Of a DNA stretch of 64,000 nt, positions 1 through 12,865 are shown piece by piece. The position numbers and the translations under genes were made by a program. The stretch is from Benincasa hispida (taxonomy: Eukaryota > Streptophyta > Magnoliopsida > Cucurbitales > Cucurbitaceae), in contig NC_052351.1 in assembly GCF_009727055.1 (NCBI RefSeq), positions 9,585,744 to 9,649,743 on the forward strand. Reading direction: 5' to 3'. The notes under the pieces were generated by a model, which was not told where the DNA came from, ran no database searches, and saw only the letters and a program-made list of their open reading frames with translations. The number at the start of each line of letters is the position of its first letter. Within the stretch, counting starts at the first letter, position 1.

Positions 1-129
1 ATGTTTGTAATTACAATATATATCTGCCTATCAATAAGTCTATGTATGTATTATTTCATGAGGTTTAATAATTTTTTGAGAAAAAATAAGGAAAAAGAAA
101 TAAATGAAACAAAACCTTAAGAAACTAAT

Positions 130-327
130 TATAAGAGGATGGGTAGGATGTGTAGAACTTGATAGTTGATTTGAGTTATATTAGGTAAACCCATGAACCA
201 ATCCAACTCATAAACTTTTCATTTATTTGAACCCAACCCAATTCAAATGAGTTGATAATCCAACCTAAATCGTACAAGTTGGATTGAATTGATCGATTTT
301 TTCGGATCATTGGATTTTTTGAACCCC
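130..327 (-). repeat. Degenerate copy of a TIR element related to 52890-53488
   Basis: The right end reads as a diverged reverse complement of the left end of the 599-bp TIR element at 52890: a GGATCATTGGATTTTTTGAA-like stretch followed by CCCCT. The interior holds the same CAACCCAACCC-type, Asn/Pro-codon-like stretches. The other terminus is not recognisable, so this is a truncated or strongly diverged copy. It abuts the LINE remnant on its right. Confidence 0.55.
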
Positions 328-334
328 TCATTAT

Positions 335-938
335 AATCTTTGAAGCCTATTGATGATGGTATGCCAGATAAATTTTACTCTCTCGCAAGAGAAAAGGATA
401 TGGTCAACACTTTCTATACTGATACAGATATATGTCAAATAGGTATTAATTCGATCCCTTTCTTTGACAAGTTTATTCTTGTTGGCAATATATTTTTCAA
501 GGAGCACCAAATAAATAATGTCTCATTTTTTTTAGGGAACATTCAACTTCCAAACCTTTTTCCATATGTTCTCCATATAATTCTCACTTGTAGAATCAAT
601 GCATAATCTTGATTTTTGAAACAATTTATACCCTGATTTTACAGAATATAAACCTGTTTTATCATAGTGCCATATCATATTGTCTTCCTCTTTAGATTTA
701 GAGGAATTCTTCTAATAATTTCACAATTTTCTGGAGTAGTAGCTTCCAAAATCATGTCAATATTCCATTCACCATCTGATTTAATAAAACCAGAGACAAG
801 TGCTTGATCAAAAGAGTTATTTAAGCATCTTGGTTTGAAGGTACTTTCCTTTGGAATCCATGGGTCATGAAATATTCTCACTTTCAATCCATTGGCTACT
901 CTATATCTTCTTTTAAATTTTCCTTCCTCTAATGTAAC
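335..938 (-). pseudogene. LINE (L1-type) ORF2 C-terminal remnant
   Basis: Read on the minus strand, this stretch encodes the end of a plant LINE ORF2. First comes a piece with the typical 'RVANGLKVRIFHDPWIPKES' block just after the reverse transcriptase. It leads, through several frame breaks, into a zinc-finger (zf-RVT) region containing IWKKVWKLNVP, a C-x-I-C pair and VDHILFSCERVKFIWH. In the full family these segments follow the endonuclease and reverse transcriptase, which are missing here. The longest open piece (675-1022) extends upstream into a poly-Phe run that is probably not coding. This is a 5'-truncated, inactive copy, similar in kind to the LINE at 43290-44680. Confidence 0.75.
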
Positions 939-2540
939 ATATATGATAGTCTTTAAAAAAAAAAAAAAATCTTTAATGTAATTGTGATATATTATATATA
1001 GTATTTGTTTGACTTTTGTCAATGGTTGATAAAGTGGATCAAATAATATAGGCCAAATTCAGAAAGGGGCATGTGCATTCAAATGGTTGGAAGTTGGATA
1101 AAACTTAATGAAAATTGCCTGTCCTCCATTATTATCCATTTAATATAATTACAAACACACTATAATTTTAAAAACTGGTAGAACCAACTTTATGAGAGAA
1201 GAACTAACTATTCTATAAAAATTAGTATTATTTATAGTAACCAAACATGTCAATTTGTACAAAATTCAAAGATTAAAACATTCATAATTTTAATATATTA
1301 TAAGGTCAAATTTAATGTTCTAAAAAGATCATGGTTTTCATTTTAAAAAAATAAATACGTTTTCTAGAAATAGCCATACGATCAATTTTTTTTATTTTTT
1401 TATTTTTTTAAATTATCTGTTTCAGTCCTATATATACTAATTTCTTTTGGAATAAACATAAAATGTTAATCCAAATTGTAACGACATGTTAGTATATCAA
1501 ATCAAGCCATTAAATCAAAGTAGAATTGAACTGTTTCATTTAAGTATCGTTTAGGCGGTGGCTTATGGATGAAATAATTAAATGTAGTCATTAATTTTTA
1601 TTGTTAGGAAATTTCAAGGAGGAAAAGAAATTAACCAAAACTTCATAGCCAATAAGATGGAGGAAGACTAACTTGAGGACAACCAAAATTGCTTTAATTT
1701 TGATGGTTGAAAAAAAAAAAAAAAAAGGAAATATGGTATTTATAAAGTTAAAATACCATTTTCGTTAATATACTATTTAGTTTTGTTTGATTTTAATTCA
1801 TTTAATTTTGGTTATACTTTTAGTATTCATTGTCAGGTTGTATAAGAAAATAAAAAGTCTATTATATTTTTCTTTATAAATTTTGAAAGCATATTCGTAT
1901 TGTGGCTTTTTAAAATGATAATTAAAGTAACCCAAAATCAACGCCGTGAAAAGGTGAAATTGCCTTGAGAGGACCCATGTACATGCCTCTCTCCTATTTT
2001 AAAGTTGGCTTATTTATTTTAATTTTAAGGTAATAAAGTTAATAATTAAGTTTAGAACCATAAGAATTGTAAATAAAACAAAATTTATCAGTAATATATT
2101 TTATTTCTAAGATAGAGTGTATAATTGATGTATTTCGAAAGTTTGATATAAATTTTGCTATGTCTATATATATATATATATTTTTTTGCATTGTACTATA
2201 TCGATTAATACTTTGAGTCTGATTGTTATATTTATCATTGTTCCTTTATTTTTTTTTTCCAATTTTGATGAATTATTTTTTTAGTTCAATATGTGATTGG
2301 AGATTTGAACTTCAAATTTAGTGACGTTGTATATTTTATATTAATGATGCTCTTTTCACTTTACTCATGATTTTTAATTTATTTATAGTTTTAATTTAAC
2401 TTGTGTGTTCATTTTTTTTCAATCATTTTCTATATTACAAGATATTGAAATTAACAAATAAATGATTTAATTGAAGAGATTGAATCTCATGCGAATGCTT
2501 TTGCATCAATTTAATTTAAAAATTGCACAACATAGAAAAG
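939..2540. other. AT-rich intergenic DNA, no gene seen
   Basis: About 1.6 kb of AT-rich sequence with homopolymer A/T runs and a short (TA)n tract near 2165-2185. I see no coding frame, splice pattern or RNA gene. Stretches such as 1330-1420 look like eroded transposon DNA but cannot be assigned. Confidence 0.6.
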
Positions 2541-4215
2541 AGAATTAAACAAGATTAAACATGCTTTTAAACTTGATAAATAAAGGGAGAAGACAGATTA
2601 TCTTTGAAGCCTTTTCTTCAAAATTTTCTCAAATCTTTGCCAAAACTACGAACATTTTAAACACTAAAGAGGACACCACCACAAGAGTTATCCAACCATT
2701 CTCGAAAGGCTTGTGAGAACCACTTTCTTTGGAAAGAAAAAGGGAAATACAAGGAATAATAATCACTTGTGAAACTCCATAGAGAGTCAAATATATCTTT
2801 TTCCTTTTTTAAGTTAAGGGGAAAATATTAGTGAGGGGGAGTTAACTCCTATCAACTTCTCTTTACTCCCCTGTAGTTATAAGAGAGTTATTTGATTTAA
2901 TTTATTAAATTAAATATCATATGTTTAATTAAATAAAAAATACATCAAACTTCTAATTTATAGTTTTAATATAAATGTAATTCATATTATCCTTAACACA
3001 ATTCATATTTTAATATTTGAATATTATTCAAATATTAGTTCTCCCATCTCTTAAAGATTAACTTTCAATCTTATTCAAAATTAACTTTATATTATAAAAT
3101 ATCTCTATACATTATATTTATCATATCTTATATAATTAATACACATTCCCTTATTAAATATAAACAATTTCAAATTCTTCCAAAACTATAAATCCTTGTA
3201 TTTACTCGTTAATGAGCTAGTAGGAAGACCTTTTAGGCTCCAATAATTTGAGATTAATTAATTAAACTCTTTAATTAAATTAATCAACATTCATTAACCA
3301 TGGTCACTTCAAGACCCATAGTTGCACTCTTAGCACTGTACATATATTTTTTGTATCCATGGATATGACCATGACAAGTAACTTGATTCTTCATTAGTCA
3401 TTTGTAATTATAGATGGATTAAATTATCATTTTACCCTTGCAATTATCTCTTGCTCCTTAACTCCTACTGATCTTTTAATGAACAACCTTTTATAATTCA
3501 ACTATAAACAAAATTCCTCACAGGCCATTGAGAGGGAGAGATCCCATTGTTCAAGATTCAGATTCAACACTTAGGGAACAACTCATCTATTTTACTCTAA
3601 AGTTGGAAAAGAGTGAATTTCATCTTGTGAAGCTACGTTCCCAACTTCCCACTTAGTCCTATCCCTAAAATTGTAGACATATTGAATTGACGACACGAGT
3701 CACTCTCACCCATACAAATCAAAGGACATACCTTCACAGGCAGAAGTCCATAACTCACTTAGGATTGAAATCGAGTTACATATGGCTATACTATGAAATG
3801 TTAATCTTTTTAATCAATGGTGTTACAAAGAAAGCCTAACTATTTCACGATCCGGTCTTATACAAATCCATTGTATGCCCTCGCTAACATGTCTACACAT
3901 GAACGACTTGAATCAAATAGTTTGTAACACTTACAACATTTGTAACAATTACAAAAGTGAGTCGTATCCATAATGTTACCAGGATAAGATACCTAACGTT
4001 ATCCATATACTATAAACTTTTTAAGTTATTACTTGAACACGATTCAACTATATGTCAACCACATACTTTCCAAGTTATATAAAATAACATCATAACTTAG
4101 TTTATTGGATTGAGTAAAACAAGTCTAAAATATTAATAAAATAACATCTTATTTTATTATTAATAAATAATATGTTTATGAATTACAAACTACAAAGATT
4201 TAGAACATAAATCTG
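2541..4215 (-). repeat. Long LTR-like repeat, minus orientation (related to 22612-23480)
   Basis: Reading the minus strand from about 4215 downward gives the same order of blocks as the plus strand from 22612: TTCTAAA...GTAGTTTGTAA, then GTATATGGATA, CTTATCCTGGTAA, TTGTATAAGACC, GGGAAGTTGGGAAC, ACAAGATG(A/G)AATTCACTC and TTCATTA(A/G)AAGATCAGT. No PBS, PPT or coding sequence lies next to it, so it is best read as a solo LTR or another non-coding repeat. The lower boundary (about 2541) is uncertain; homology with the other copy is clear only between about 3400 and 4215. Confidence 0.5.
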
Positions 4216-4880
4216 AACCATAATGATCTTAATTTCTATGGAACTATACGAAATTTTAATTTAAGAAATACAAATACCACTCCCACTAAATAAAAGAAAC
4301 GTAAATACTACTCCTACTTAAAAAAACTTATTTCATATTTCTAACACCAAGAAAATTACTTCTTACTATAAAAAGTCGATGAATATATTTTAATTCAACC
4401 ATTTTTCATATGTATTATTTTGACATTCAACAACTACATATTTTTCTGAACAATGCAACTATATCAACAAAACTGAAATAAGATGCACAAGAGATATCCT
4501 AAATATCTATTTTGGTCTCTAATGTTATGTGTTATTTTTTAAAGTCAGTATAGTAGGATATATTCTCCTATCATATATCCCTTTTATGAAGGAAGTTCAC
4601 ACTTTCGAAGCCGTAGAGATATAGAGGAAAATTACCATTTTAAATTCAATTACACTAGAATGAAAAGATTTGATTAAAATCGAGACTATATACTTTAATC
4701 AATTGAATTATATAATTATTGACATCTAAGTTTGAATATCTCTAACATTTGTAACATGAATCATAAATTTAGAATAGCACATTTGACATTCATGAAGAAA
4801 AGAAGAAGGGAGGAAGAAAAAAAAAAAGGCTGAGTCCATTAATGAGGAGCCAACTGCCCCTCCAATACCATCTTCCATAA
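4216..4880. other. Upstream region of the glycine-rich protein gene
   Basis: AT-rich sequence between the LTR-like repeat and the glycine-rich protein gene. It presumably holds that gene's promoter. A CCATAAATG element at about 4875 is a weak TATA candidate roughly 110 bases before the start codon. No other gene is visible. Confidence 0.4.
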
Positions 4881-4983
4881 ATGCTTTTGCTGCCTTCCAC
4901 TTTCTCCTTACCCACTTTTAATTTTGCCCAATCCCCACTTTCCTCTCCCAAACAATTTGCAAATNCCCCCCAAAAAAAAAACC

Positions 4984-5385
4984 ATGAATCTCTTCATCCC
5001 CATTTTCCCTCTTCTCATCGCCGTTCTCCTTCTCTCGCCGTCTCTCTCTCTCGCCACCGCCCGGAAGGACGGCGGCTTCCCTGGCATGTTCGGACCCGGC
5101 AACGGATTTGACGACATACCCGGCTTTGGAAAGGGCTGGGACAAGGGGATCGTCGGCGGTGGATATGGCGGCGGCTACGGCGGCCCCAAAGGCGGTTACG
5201 GCAAGGGTGGCATCATAAGGAGCCCTGTGGTGTGTAAAGAGAAAGGTCCTTGTTACAATAAGAAGGTGATTTGTCCGGCTAAGTGCTTCTCCTCCTACAG
5301 CCGATCGGGCAAGGGCTTCGGCGGCGGCGGCGGCGGTGGTGGCTGCACCATCGACTGCAATAAGAAATGTATCGCCTATTGTTAG
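4984..5385 (+). CDS. Secreted glycine-rich protein with eight C-terminal cysteines
   Basis: An intronless gene of 133 residues. The start at 4984 is chosen because it begins a clean signal peptide; an upstream in-frame ATG at 4924 would put charged and Pro-rich residues and an ambiguous base (N at 4965) in front of it. Residues 1-26 form a hydrophobic signal peptide ending in LATA, predicted to be cleaved before RKDGG. Residues 30-79 are rich in Gly, with GGYGGG-type and PGFGKG repeats. Residues 82-133 hold cysteines at 84, 90, 97, 101, 121, 125, 129 and 133, interrupted by an eight-glycine run, and the protein ends on Cys. This suggests a secreted, disulfide-bonded cell-wall or apoplast protein. 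Plants have families of this layout annotated as glycine-rich or keratin-associated-like proteins, with no firm function. The GC content is far above its surroundings. It converges with the SCAMP gene. Confidence 0.85.
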   Translation: MNLFIPIFPLLIAVLLLSPSLSLATARKDGGFPGMFGPGNGFDDIPGFGKGWDKGIVGGGYGGGYGGPKGGYGKGGIIRSPVVCKEKGPCYNKKVICPAKCFSSYSRSGKGFGGGGGGGGCTIDCNKKCIAYC

Positions 5386-6740
5386 GGAGGGGCGGTAGCC
5401 GGAAAAAGTATCTATAATTAGTAATTAAGCTTGTCTTAATGGGGAAAAAAAGGCTATATACTACAGTTTTACTAGACTGATATATAAATTATTAGAAATA
5501 TATAATTATAAGTGATGTTATGTTGGAGTATTATGTATGAGTTTTTATTTCTTTGTTGCTTTTTAAAATTATGGTTTTCTTGAACTCTTTTGGAATTGGG
5601 TTTTCTAATTCTGATTTGAATATGAAGAGTGAGAGTTTTAATAGTTCCCATGCTTGGTTTTGTATTTTGATGCATGAATCTATCATTTGAGGGTATTGTT
5701 TCAGTAGAGTTGGCTGGAGCTTGGAGTTGATTTCTTCATCCTGTAATGAACACATTATTGTAAAGAACCAAAAGGCAACAATTGATTCACAACTTTTAGA
5801 AGTTAGAAAGAGTTTATGTAGCTTATGTTGATAAGTCTGGACTTGTGGAAGTTATTGTTTGGTTTAAGAGATCTCACTTAACTTTTGTATGTGTGTAATT
5901 TATAGACTTGACAAATCCATAATCTACCAACAAGGAAATAACTTTCTTTTGAAGTTCAAAAAGGTAAGGTTTGTATGTGAATGAGTAAATGGGAAAACAA
6001 CAAATGCAAGAAAGAGAGAATCCGTCTGGTAGTGATAGAGGGTAAGTCGAAAGCTAAATAAGGTTCTTCTCCAGGTTGAATAGGTGGATGTTGACGAAAA
6101 TGTCTAAATCTCAATTTTATAAAAATGACAACAAAGATGTTGATAAAATATCAATATCAATAGATATGTTTGAGATGTCGATGATATTTTTGACAAGTTT
6201 TAAAGAAAAAAACAAATTAATATATAAGTTAAAAGAAGTTTATTATTCATATTATATTCATCTCATTTCTATTGATTCACCCTTCACCATCTAACTCATG
6301 AAAATATATAAATATGAAGGAAAATGTCACTAAAATTTAATACTCTTATCTTTCTACCCTGAGAATTTAGAATATAATATATTTAAAAACGTCCACGTGG
6401 CTGCCTACTGCCTAATGGCCAACCAAGAGTATTTACAAAGTGAGTGCTCAAAAAGTAGTGATTTTACCTTGTTGACAATGAAGCCATTGAAATAATTACA
6501 CTTTTCAGCCTAATTACTTCGGTGATGTTTCCATTCATCAACTATAATCATTTTACCAACATTTCTCACCAAATGAATGTTGAAACTGAACAGCATTTTG
6601 AATAAACGATAACACCCACTTTTAACAAGCAAAGTGTAAAAATTGAACTCGGAATTCAATCACAACCTCAACAATCTAACAATATGGTTTATAAAACTGA
6701 CTACTACCATTAGCATCAAATTACATCAGGGGTAGAAAAA
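5386..6740. other. Intergenic spacer between two convergent genes
   Basis: The first few hundred bases are presumably the 3' UTR of the glycine-rich protein gene. The rest is AT-rich DNA with only short open frames (for example 6076-6294) that lack any recognisable domain. The right end grades into the SCAMP 3' UTR. Confidence 0.5.
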
Positions 6741-6902
6741 TCGTACACTAAAGTTGGCTGGTAAAAATGAAGCAACAGGACAGAACAGCCATCAACCTAA
6801 GGCAAACCAGTAAACTTATCCACAGCCTGTGGCTATGTGCATATACAACCTATATTCTAGGAAGAAGCTCATCATTCGTTGTGGTTCTATGCGACCACGG
6901 CA

Positions 6903-9900
6903 TCACATGGCTGCCCTCACAGCACCCCTGGCAGCCTCGCGCTTCATCTGAGCTGCTTTACCGCTACCTCGGAAGTACATGTATACTTGCTGAATGACAA
7001 AACAGAGAGTGAACAATGTAAGGAAATGGGTTATAGCTAGCAATTCTGTTGTTTTCCATTTGTATGCGCATGGATAGATAAAGGGAGAGACATGATTGAC
7101 CTGAATAACCCAGATGCTGAGAACTGATTCAAGACAGAATAATCCAAAACCAACGAAATAGAATATCTGCATCAAACAGGAAAATGACGGATGAAACCTC
7201 CAAGCTCCAGGGTACACAGTATTATTTTCGTCCTCACATGTAAATTTGAGGTTACGTATTATTATGGTTCACCCGCTCATTTAAAATATTTTCCTAGTAT
7301 TATAAAACCATCTTTTACTAAAAATACCAAAATAAACCGTAAACCTGTCTCCATATATCTCTCCAATACATGTTTGTGTAAGTAAAAAATAAAAAATAAA
7401 TCAAGTGGCTGAAAAGCAAGTAAAATAATTATTTTAGTAGGATAAAAAGAGAATCTCCCCAAGTCATGTGCTAAAAGTAAAAGAGAACATCCTTACCCCA
7501 ACCAAGACTCGTGAACCAATAAGATCTATTGCAGGTAAAATGCCACTGTTACAACCCAAAACAAAAAAGTGTTAGGTGTTAGTACAAGGATAAAATTCTG
7601 AAACTTCTACTTTAAGATGATACTATTTAACAACAATCATTAAGGAGTAGGAGTTGGTAGAGTGGAGTTGTTGGGCTATACAATTTCACTCCTCCCAAAT
7701 GCCAACTAAGTCATCGACAAGAAGTAACCAACCCTACCATGCAATATATGACTCTAGAAAAACATTCGAAGTGAAAAGATTAATATCAATTGAAAAGATT
7801 TAGCCGAAACGAAGATGAAGATTAACCATTCTTGATACATGCATTAAGTTATCAACTACAATATTTTAAAGGTTTATCGACCAAATCATATTAATAACAC
7901 AGTTACAAATTAGCAGCAAACATAATAAATAGTTAATACAAAGGAACGTACGTCAGAGATTTTCCCCTGAAGACTATTGGAGGCGCTACAGCAGCAAAGA
8001 TGCAGAAACCAATATGAAGCTGTATGAAAAGAATAAATCGATAAAATTGCAATGATAAGAGATCCAATTTTCAAACGTGTTTAATTAGAAGAAAGCTAAA
8101 ATGATCCAGTAACGCAAAATAGCCTTACCAAATAAAACATGAAAAACCATCCAAACTTCATAGCACTTTCACTCCTGCAACAGTAAAGAAAAAATAATGC
8201 TAATTAATATCTTCATGATCAGATCAATACTTGTGTGTAGGATATAGAGTTCCACCTTCCGGAGTATTGGGAGCCTTAACAACAACATGAAAGGAGGAAT
8301 TACACATTAAAGATGAAGAAACAGTACCTAGATGCGTTGTAAAGTGGCCGATACCACAAGAAATACCCTCCTGGAACTCCAGCAATAAAATAGATGACAG
8401 CAAGGAACCAAATTTTTACTCCTACAATCATAAAAATGTAAGATTATGAGCAATATTTTCCACACTTGAGAAAACAGTTAACTATAACAGATGAATCGTT
8501 TTTGCTAAAATGGTATTTCAACTTACCTTCTCCCTTAATCCACGCCGTAGTAACAGCTACTATGTTCCAGAGGAGGCAAAGAGTTAGTCCTGTGATCACC
8601 ACAAGAACATGACAATGTCCTTTATGCCAATTGCTCTCCTAAAATATTTTGTGTGATAACTCATTTAAGAAAGAAATGAATGCAACTTTGCAAGGAAACC
8701 TTTATGTCAAAAGGTCACATAAGAGATTTTGTTGTTATTACCCAATAAAGGGAAACTTTGCAGGGGAGAACAGTAGTCTTGTCCAAACAGTGTCTAATTA
8801 TTTTCAATCAAATTGTCGGAGTGTAAGATTCAATAACGGTGCCCAAATAATATAGCAGGTTTAAAATTGGGATTGGAACATTATCATTCATTATATAAGT
8901 AATAACAGCCTATGGACGAGAACAAACGGAGATGGTCCACAAGTTCACATACCCAACAACGTAGTAAATGCAACATACTGCAATCTTTGCAGATGAATAG
9001 GAATATCATTTGCAATATCATGGTGGATAATTGGGAAAAAGGGTGGCCAATTTTTCTCCTCTAGAACAATTCCAGCTGCAAAACAAAAACACATCAGGTC
9101 ATAACCTGCATTGGGAAAAACAAGTGATCTATAGAATGTGTTTCTAAGTTGAGGCATATCTCTCTGATTCACCTTCTCGGTGGCTGTTAAGAATAAGGGC
9201 ATCAACTCAAATTGACAAGCAATTTAACTGTGATAGAATTATTTTCAAGGGAACCAATTGATGATCTGAGTTCAAATTGAAAGACAAAAACTTCATAGTT
9301 CTCATTCTCAGAAAGGCAGTAAGAGGACTCTGCACTTGGTGGAATACTATTGTGCATGTCATAATATCATACCCTCTAATTCCTTGAATTTTCCCAAATT
9401 TTTTATTACTCAAGTATTGTGTGCATTTTAATCTACGCTAATACAAATAGTTCTAATAATACTTCACAAATCTGAAGTTTTGATCCCACTAAAGATAAAT
9501 TGTCTCTTAAGTTTATGAAATATATTCTGAGAGTTTTACTGGCAATTTAACATCCTTATATGGCTTTCAAAAGTCAGAATAAATTACCCCGATTTGCAGC
9601 ATCTTCCCTCCGTTTTACTTCCTGCATTTAACCAAGAATGCTAAAGAATTAAATAAAGTCATTAGGATGCCTCAACATTGAACCACTCACAGTACCAATG
9701 ACCTGTAAGTCTATAACATTAAATTTTAAATTTGATGAATAAAAACCTGCCAAGGATTTTGTTTCATTTCAAGGGGTAAAGGAAAAGATGATAAAGGGCC
9801 TTAAACTTGCAGTCTTGGAATATGGCAATTCAGTATCATGTAGAAATTGAACTAGCACCGGTGCTTGGCTAATATGTTGTGGTTAGATTATATAATAAAT

Positions 9901-11505
9901 TCTTAATATTTGCAAAATCCATTTCTTGTAACATTAATCAAAACCAAACAAGGAAATGATCCTGATTGGTACTCAATGAGCATTAGGTTTGAAACATAAC
10001 AACTGGAAATGATAACCTATTCAGAGATTTTGTACATTCTTTGAGAAGTACCTGTTCCCGCCTTCTCAATTCAGCCTCTTTAGCTTGGAGCTCCTTCTCT
10101 TTCTTCTTCAAATCCTAATTAAAATTCAAATAAATAAATAAAACAACTAAGTGCAATTAGCAAAGTCAGGAGATCAATGGTGGCACAAAGAATAAAGTAC
10201 ATGATATAATCTCAAAAACCTTATAGTTTGATCCTTCAGAATTTGAATCGAGTGGTATGTCAACAGTTGCACCACGACCATAATTAAAATCAACAGGTTC
10301 TGGAGGAAGAGGCGAAAGTCTGGAATTTGTGGCAGGGGGAACACTTCCAGCATTCTGAAAAATTAGCAATATAAATTTGGTCAAATGAGTAGATAATTTG
10401 ACGAGATAATATTTTAACCAATAAATGTTGTGTTACAATCTTCTTAATAGATTCAAGAGATGAATGAAACAATTAAAACCAGGTTGGATTTAAAACCATA
10501 GGCCAATTTCTTTTCAGATTATCCATAAACTAAGGTAGTGAGCAAATTACAGATAAAAAAACCCATAGTAATAAGGAGCCATACAAAAATAAGAAAAACA
10601 AACTTTTCCCTACAAAATAGAAAATTTGGAACTGCAAAAAAGAAAAGGAAAAAAAAAAAAAAGAAAACAAAAATAATGAAGGCAGCAACTTATTATTAAA
10701 CAAAGATGTATAGCTCTTAATAGAAAGACGCAAGTGCGAAGGTTATCCAAACTTGATGAACTGAATACTTCAATCTCGTTCCCCTTTCTATATTGCTTTT
10801 GTTTTGGGTTGGTGGGGGTAGCAACTAGCTACTGCAGTGGCTTAACACAAAAGGTTAGATTCCTTCTTTCAGATGTAAAAGAAAGCACCTCCGTCATAAT
10901 TTGACTGCCCTAATGCCTTCACCCAATAGCTGGATACTGGTTTGAAGATGGATCGGAAAAAAAATCTGAACACCCGATGGTCTAGAATAGAACGGCGACA
11001 ATATATGGCAGAAATTCGAGACCACAATCCAGAACTAGCTTAAATTTCCCAGTAATTTGATAGTGAATGAAATCAAACCTATCAACTGTTGCATCTTTGA
11101 AGCACCATCAGGTCCGTAATTCATGTCGAGAGAAACCAAATTATTAGGGTGGGAAAATCCTTTATGCGGCTAGAAGAAAAAGGAAAAGAAAAGGGATCCA
11201 ACCGAACCATCAAAAACAAAATAATAGAAATCAAAATCCAGTAAGCTAAACGGAAATCCGCATTCACCGCATACTCAAATGACCTAGTCTATCGAAATAA
11301 TAAAGCAAAGCAAAGCAAAGCAATACACACTGTTGAGCAACAGTTCCATCATACGTAGAACCAACCAAATTCAATAGGAAGGTAGAAGCAGAATTGGAAG
11401 TCCTAAGCAGAAACATGATGGTGATCAAAGATAGAGAAAACTCACAGCAAAGGGGTTGACTTCCTCTTCTTCATCGAAAGGGTTTCTGTCGTACCGACCA
11501 GCCAT
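6903..11505 (-). CDS. SCAMP: Secretory carrier-associated membrane protein (SCAMP)
   Basis: Twelve coding exons on the minus strand, in translation order: 11446-11505, 10220-10354, 10052-10114, 9588-9621, 8953-9075, 8527-8589, 8328-8421, 8129-8174, 7952-8019, 7497-7545, 7101-7166, 6903-6989. Every junction has GT donor and AG acceptor and the phases join to 888 nt, a 295-residue protein, normal for plant SCAMPs. The N terminus has two NPF motifs (residues 8-10 and 17-19), which in the family bind EH-domain proteins. Residues 66-97 are a Lys/Glu/Arg-rich coiled coil. '[20 protein letters not shown]' precedes four membrane segments (about 129-155, 161-183, 198-220, 230-266, the last holding the fourth helix). 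The short cytosolic tail contains [20 protein letters not shown]. Known role: post-Golgi and plasma-membrane vesicle traffic. No break is seen, so it should be functional. Confidence 0.95.
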
Positions 11506-11760
11506 GGGAGAAGTGGTAGCAGGAAAGGGAAGGAGGTAAGAAGTGGAATCGCAGAACCTGAGATCTGATTTTGAACAGAGAAAGATGGAGAGAAGGCTTA
11601 GGGAGGAAGCAATTCGAAGAAATTTGACGGTTCAATCGGAGAAAATGGAATCGTAGAGAGAGAAAGAGTAACAGTTGTCCTTTAGTTTGGTCAAGCTTAA
11701 TACCTTTCGGGTGAGAGAGATTAAAATTCAAAGCAAACAGCGGGAGACATATTCACAGGA
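11506..11760 (-). other. SCAMP 5' UTR and promoter-proximal region
   Basis: Upstream of the SCAMP start on the minus strand lies a moderately GC-richer stretch with no in-frame continuation, as expected for a 5' UTR. The transcription start cannot be placed from sequence alone. An open frame across it (11471-11731) is in a different frame from the SCAMP start and has no domain. Confidence 0.45.
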
Positions 11761-12120
11761 GAAGACTATAAATTACTTCAATTTCTAATTTCTACAACTT
11801 CGAGATAAACTAAACAAGATAAATAAATCATTTTTCTTTTCTTTGAGTGAGACTTTTTTTTTTAATAATTATTTTAGTTTTGATTTTTGAACTTTATTAG
11901 TATTTAGTGTTCACTTTGTTACATTGTTCGCCAGGTGTATTTGATACCTAAGAAATTCCGCAAGGCTTAAACAACTCATAGTTGTATGTTAAATTATAGG
12001 GGTAGTTGGAAGGATGTCTAACAATAATAGTGAAATTAGCCCATACTCTAGAGATATGAATTTTGCAGGATGGTAAAATAATAAGTCCAACCCAATCGAA
12101 ATAGTCAACTATCAAAATAC
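11761..12120. other. AT-rich spacer, nothing recognised
   Basis: AT-rich DNA upstream of SCAMP with no coding signal. A fragment at about 11940-12120 (AAGAAATTCCGCAAGGCTTAA onward) has the feel of transposon internal sequence but I cannot assign it. Confidence 0.4.
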
Positions 12121-12618
12121 CTTGACAGTTAAAATGCGTGATTGCATCGGATTATTGTTTGATTACCATCTAATTACTAATGATATCAGTTACTATCTAA
12201 TTGTTATCTTATTGTTGTCTAATTGCTATTTCATACTGAATTACTATCTTATACTGATTGCTAATGATATTGATTTACTAGCTAATTGTTGTTTAATCAT
12301 TCTTTAATATTGATTGTTCTCTTATTACTGGTTATACTAATTATTATTTGATTGTTGTCTAATTATACTGCTTGTCAATGATTTTGATTTCAATCTTATT
12401 ATTGTTTGATTACTCTATGATACTGACTGCCAATGATATCGATTACTATTTGATGAAGATTGCTATTTATTTGCCTTCCATTTGGCATGAAATGTAATCA
12501 AAGAGTAATAATCATTCATAGCATATGATATTGCCTTCTTATTACTTTTTTTTATCACATAGTTAGTACTGATATTGCTTTTCGATTGTTTATTGATTGT
12601 CATCTAATTACTTTATTA

Positions 12619-12665
<47 letters not shown>

Positions 12666-12865
12666 ATATATATATTGTATAGTTTAGCAGTTTCTGATAG
12701 CTATTTGATTTTCTTCTTATTGACATCTAATTACCTTCTATCTTTTGTCGCATAGTTAGTAGTTTATGATATTGTCATTTGATTGTCATTGGATTACTTT
12801 TTTTTTCTTATCAATTAATTAGTATAATTTATTATAGTTATCTGATTATTGTTATTAATTTTTTT
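12121..12865. repeat. Degenerate ATTGCTAATGATAT / ATTGTTGTCTAATT repeat field
   Basis: About 740 bases built from loosely repeated blocks such as TAATGATATTGATT, ACTATCTAATTGTTATC and TTGATTGTTGTCTAATT. The open frame at 12122-12307 merely reads through this low-complexity sequence and is not a gene. Confidence 0.6.
12618..12677. repeat. (AT)n microsatellite
   Basis: An almost uninterrupted run of alternating A and T about 60 bases long with a few single-base breaks. Likely length-variable. Confidence 0.9.

Noticed and set aside
4908..5144. Minus-strand frame opposite the glycine-rich protein gene
   Set aside because: It is the antisense of a GC-rich real gene and has no domain.
10166..10472. 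Two separate small minus-strand frames within the SCAMP gene
   Set aside because: One is SCAMP exon 2 read through into its introns; the other is a different frame across the same exon and intron.
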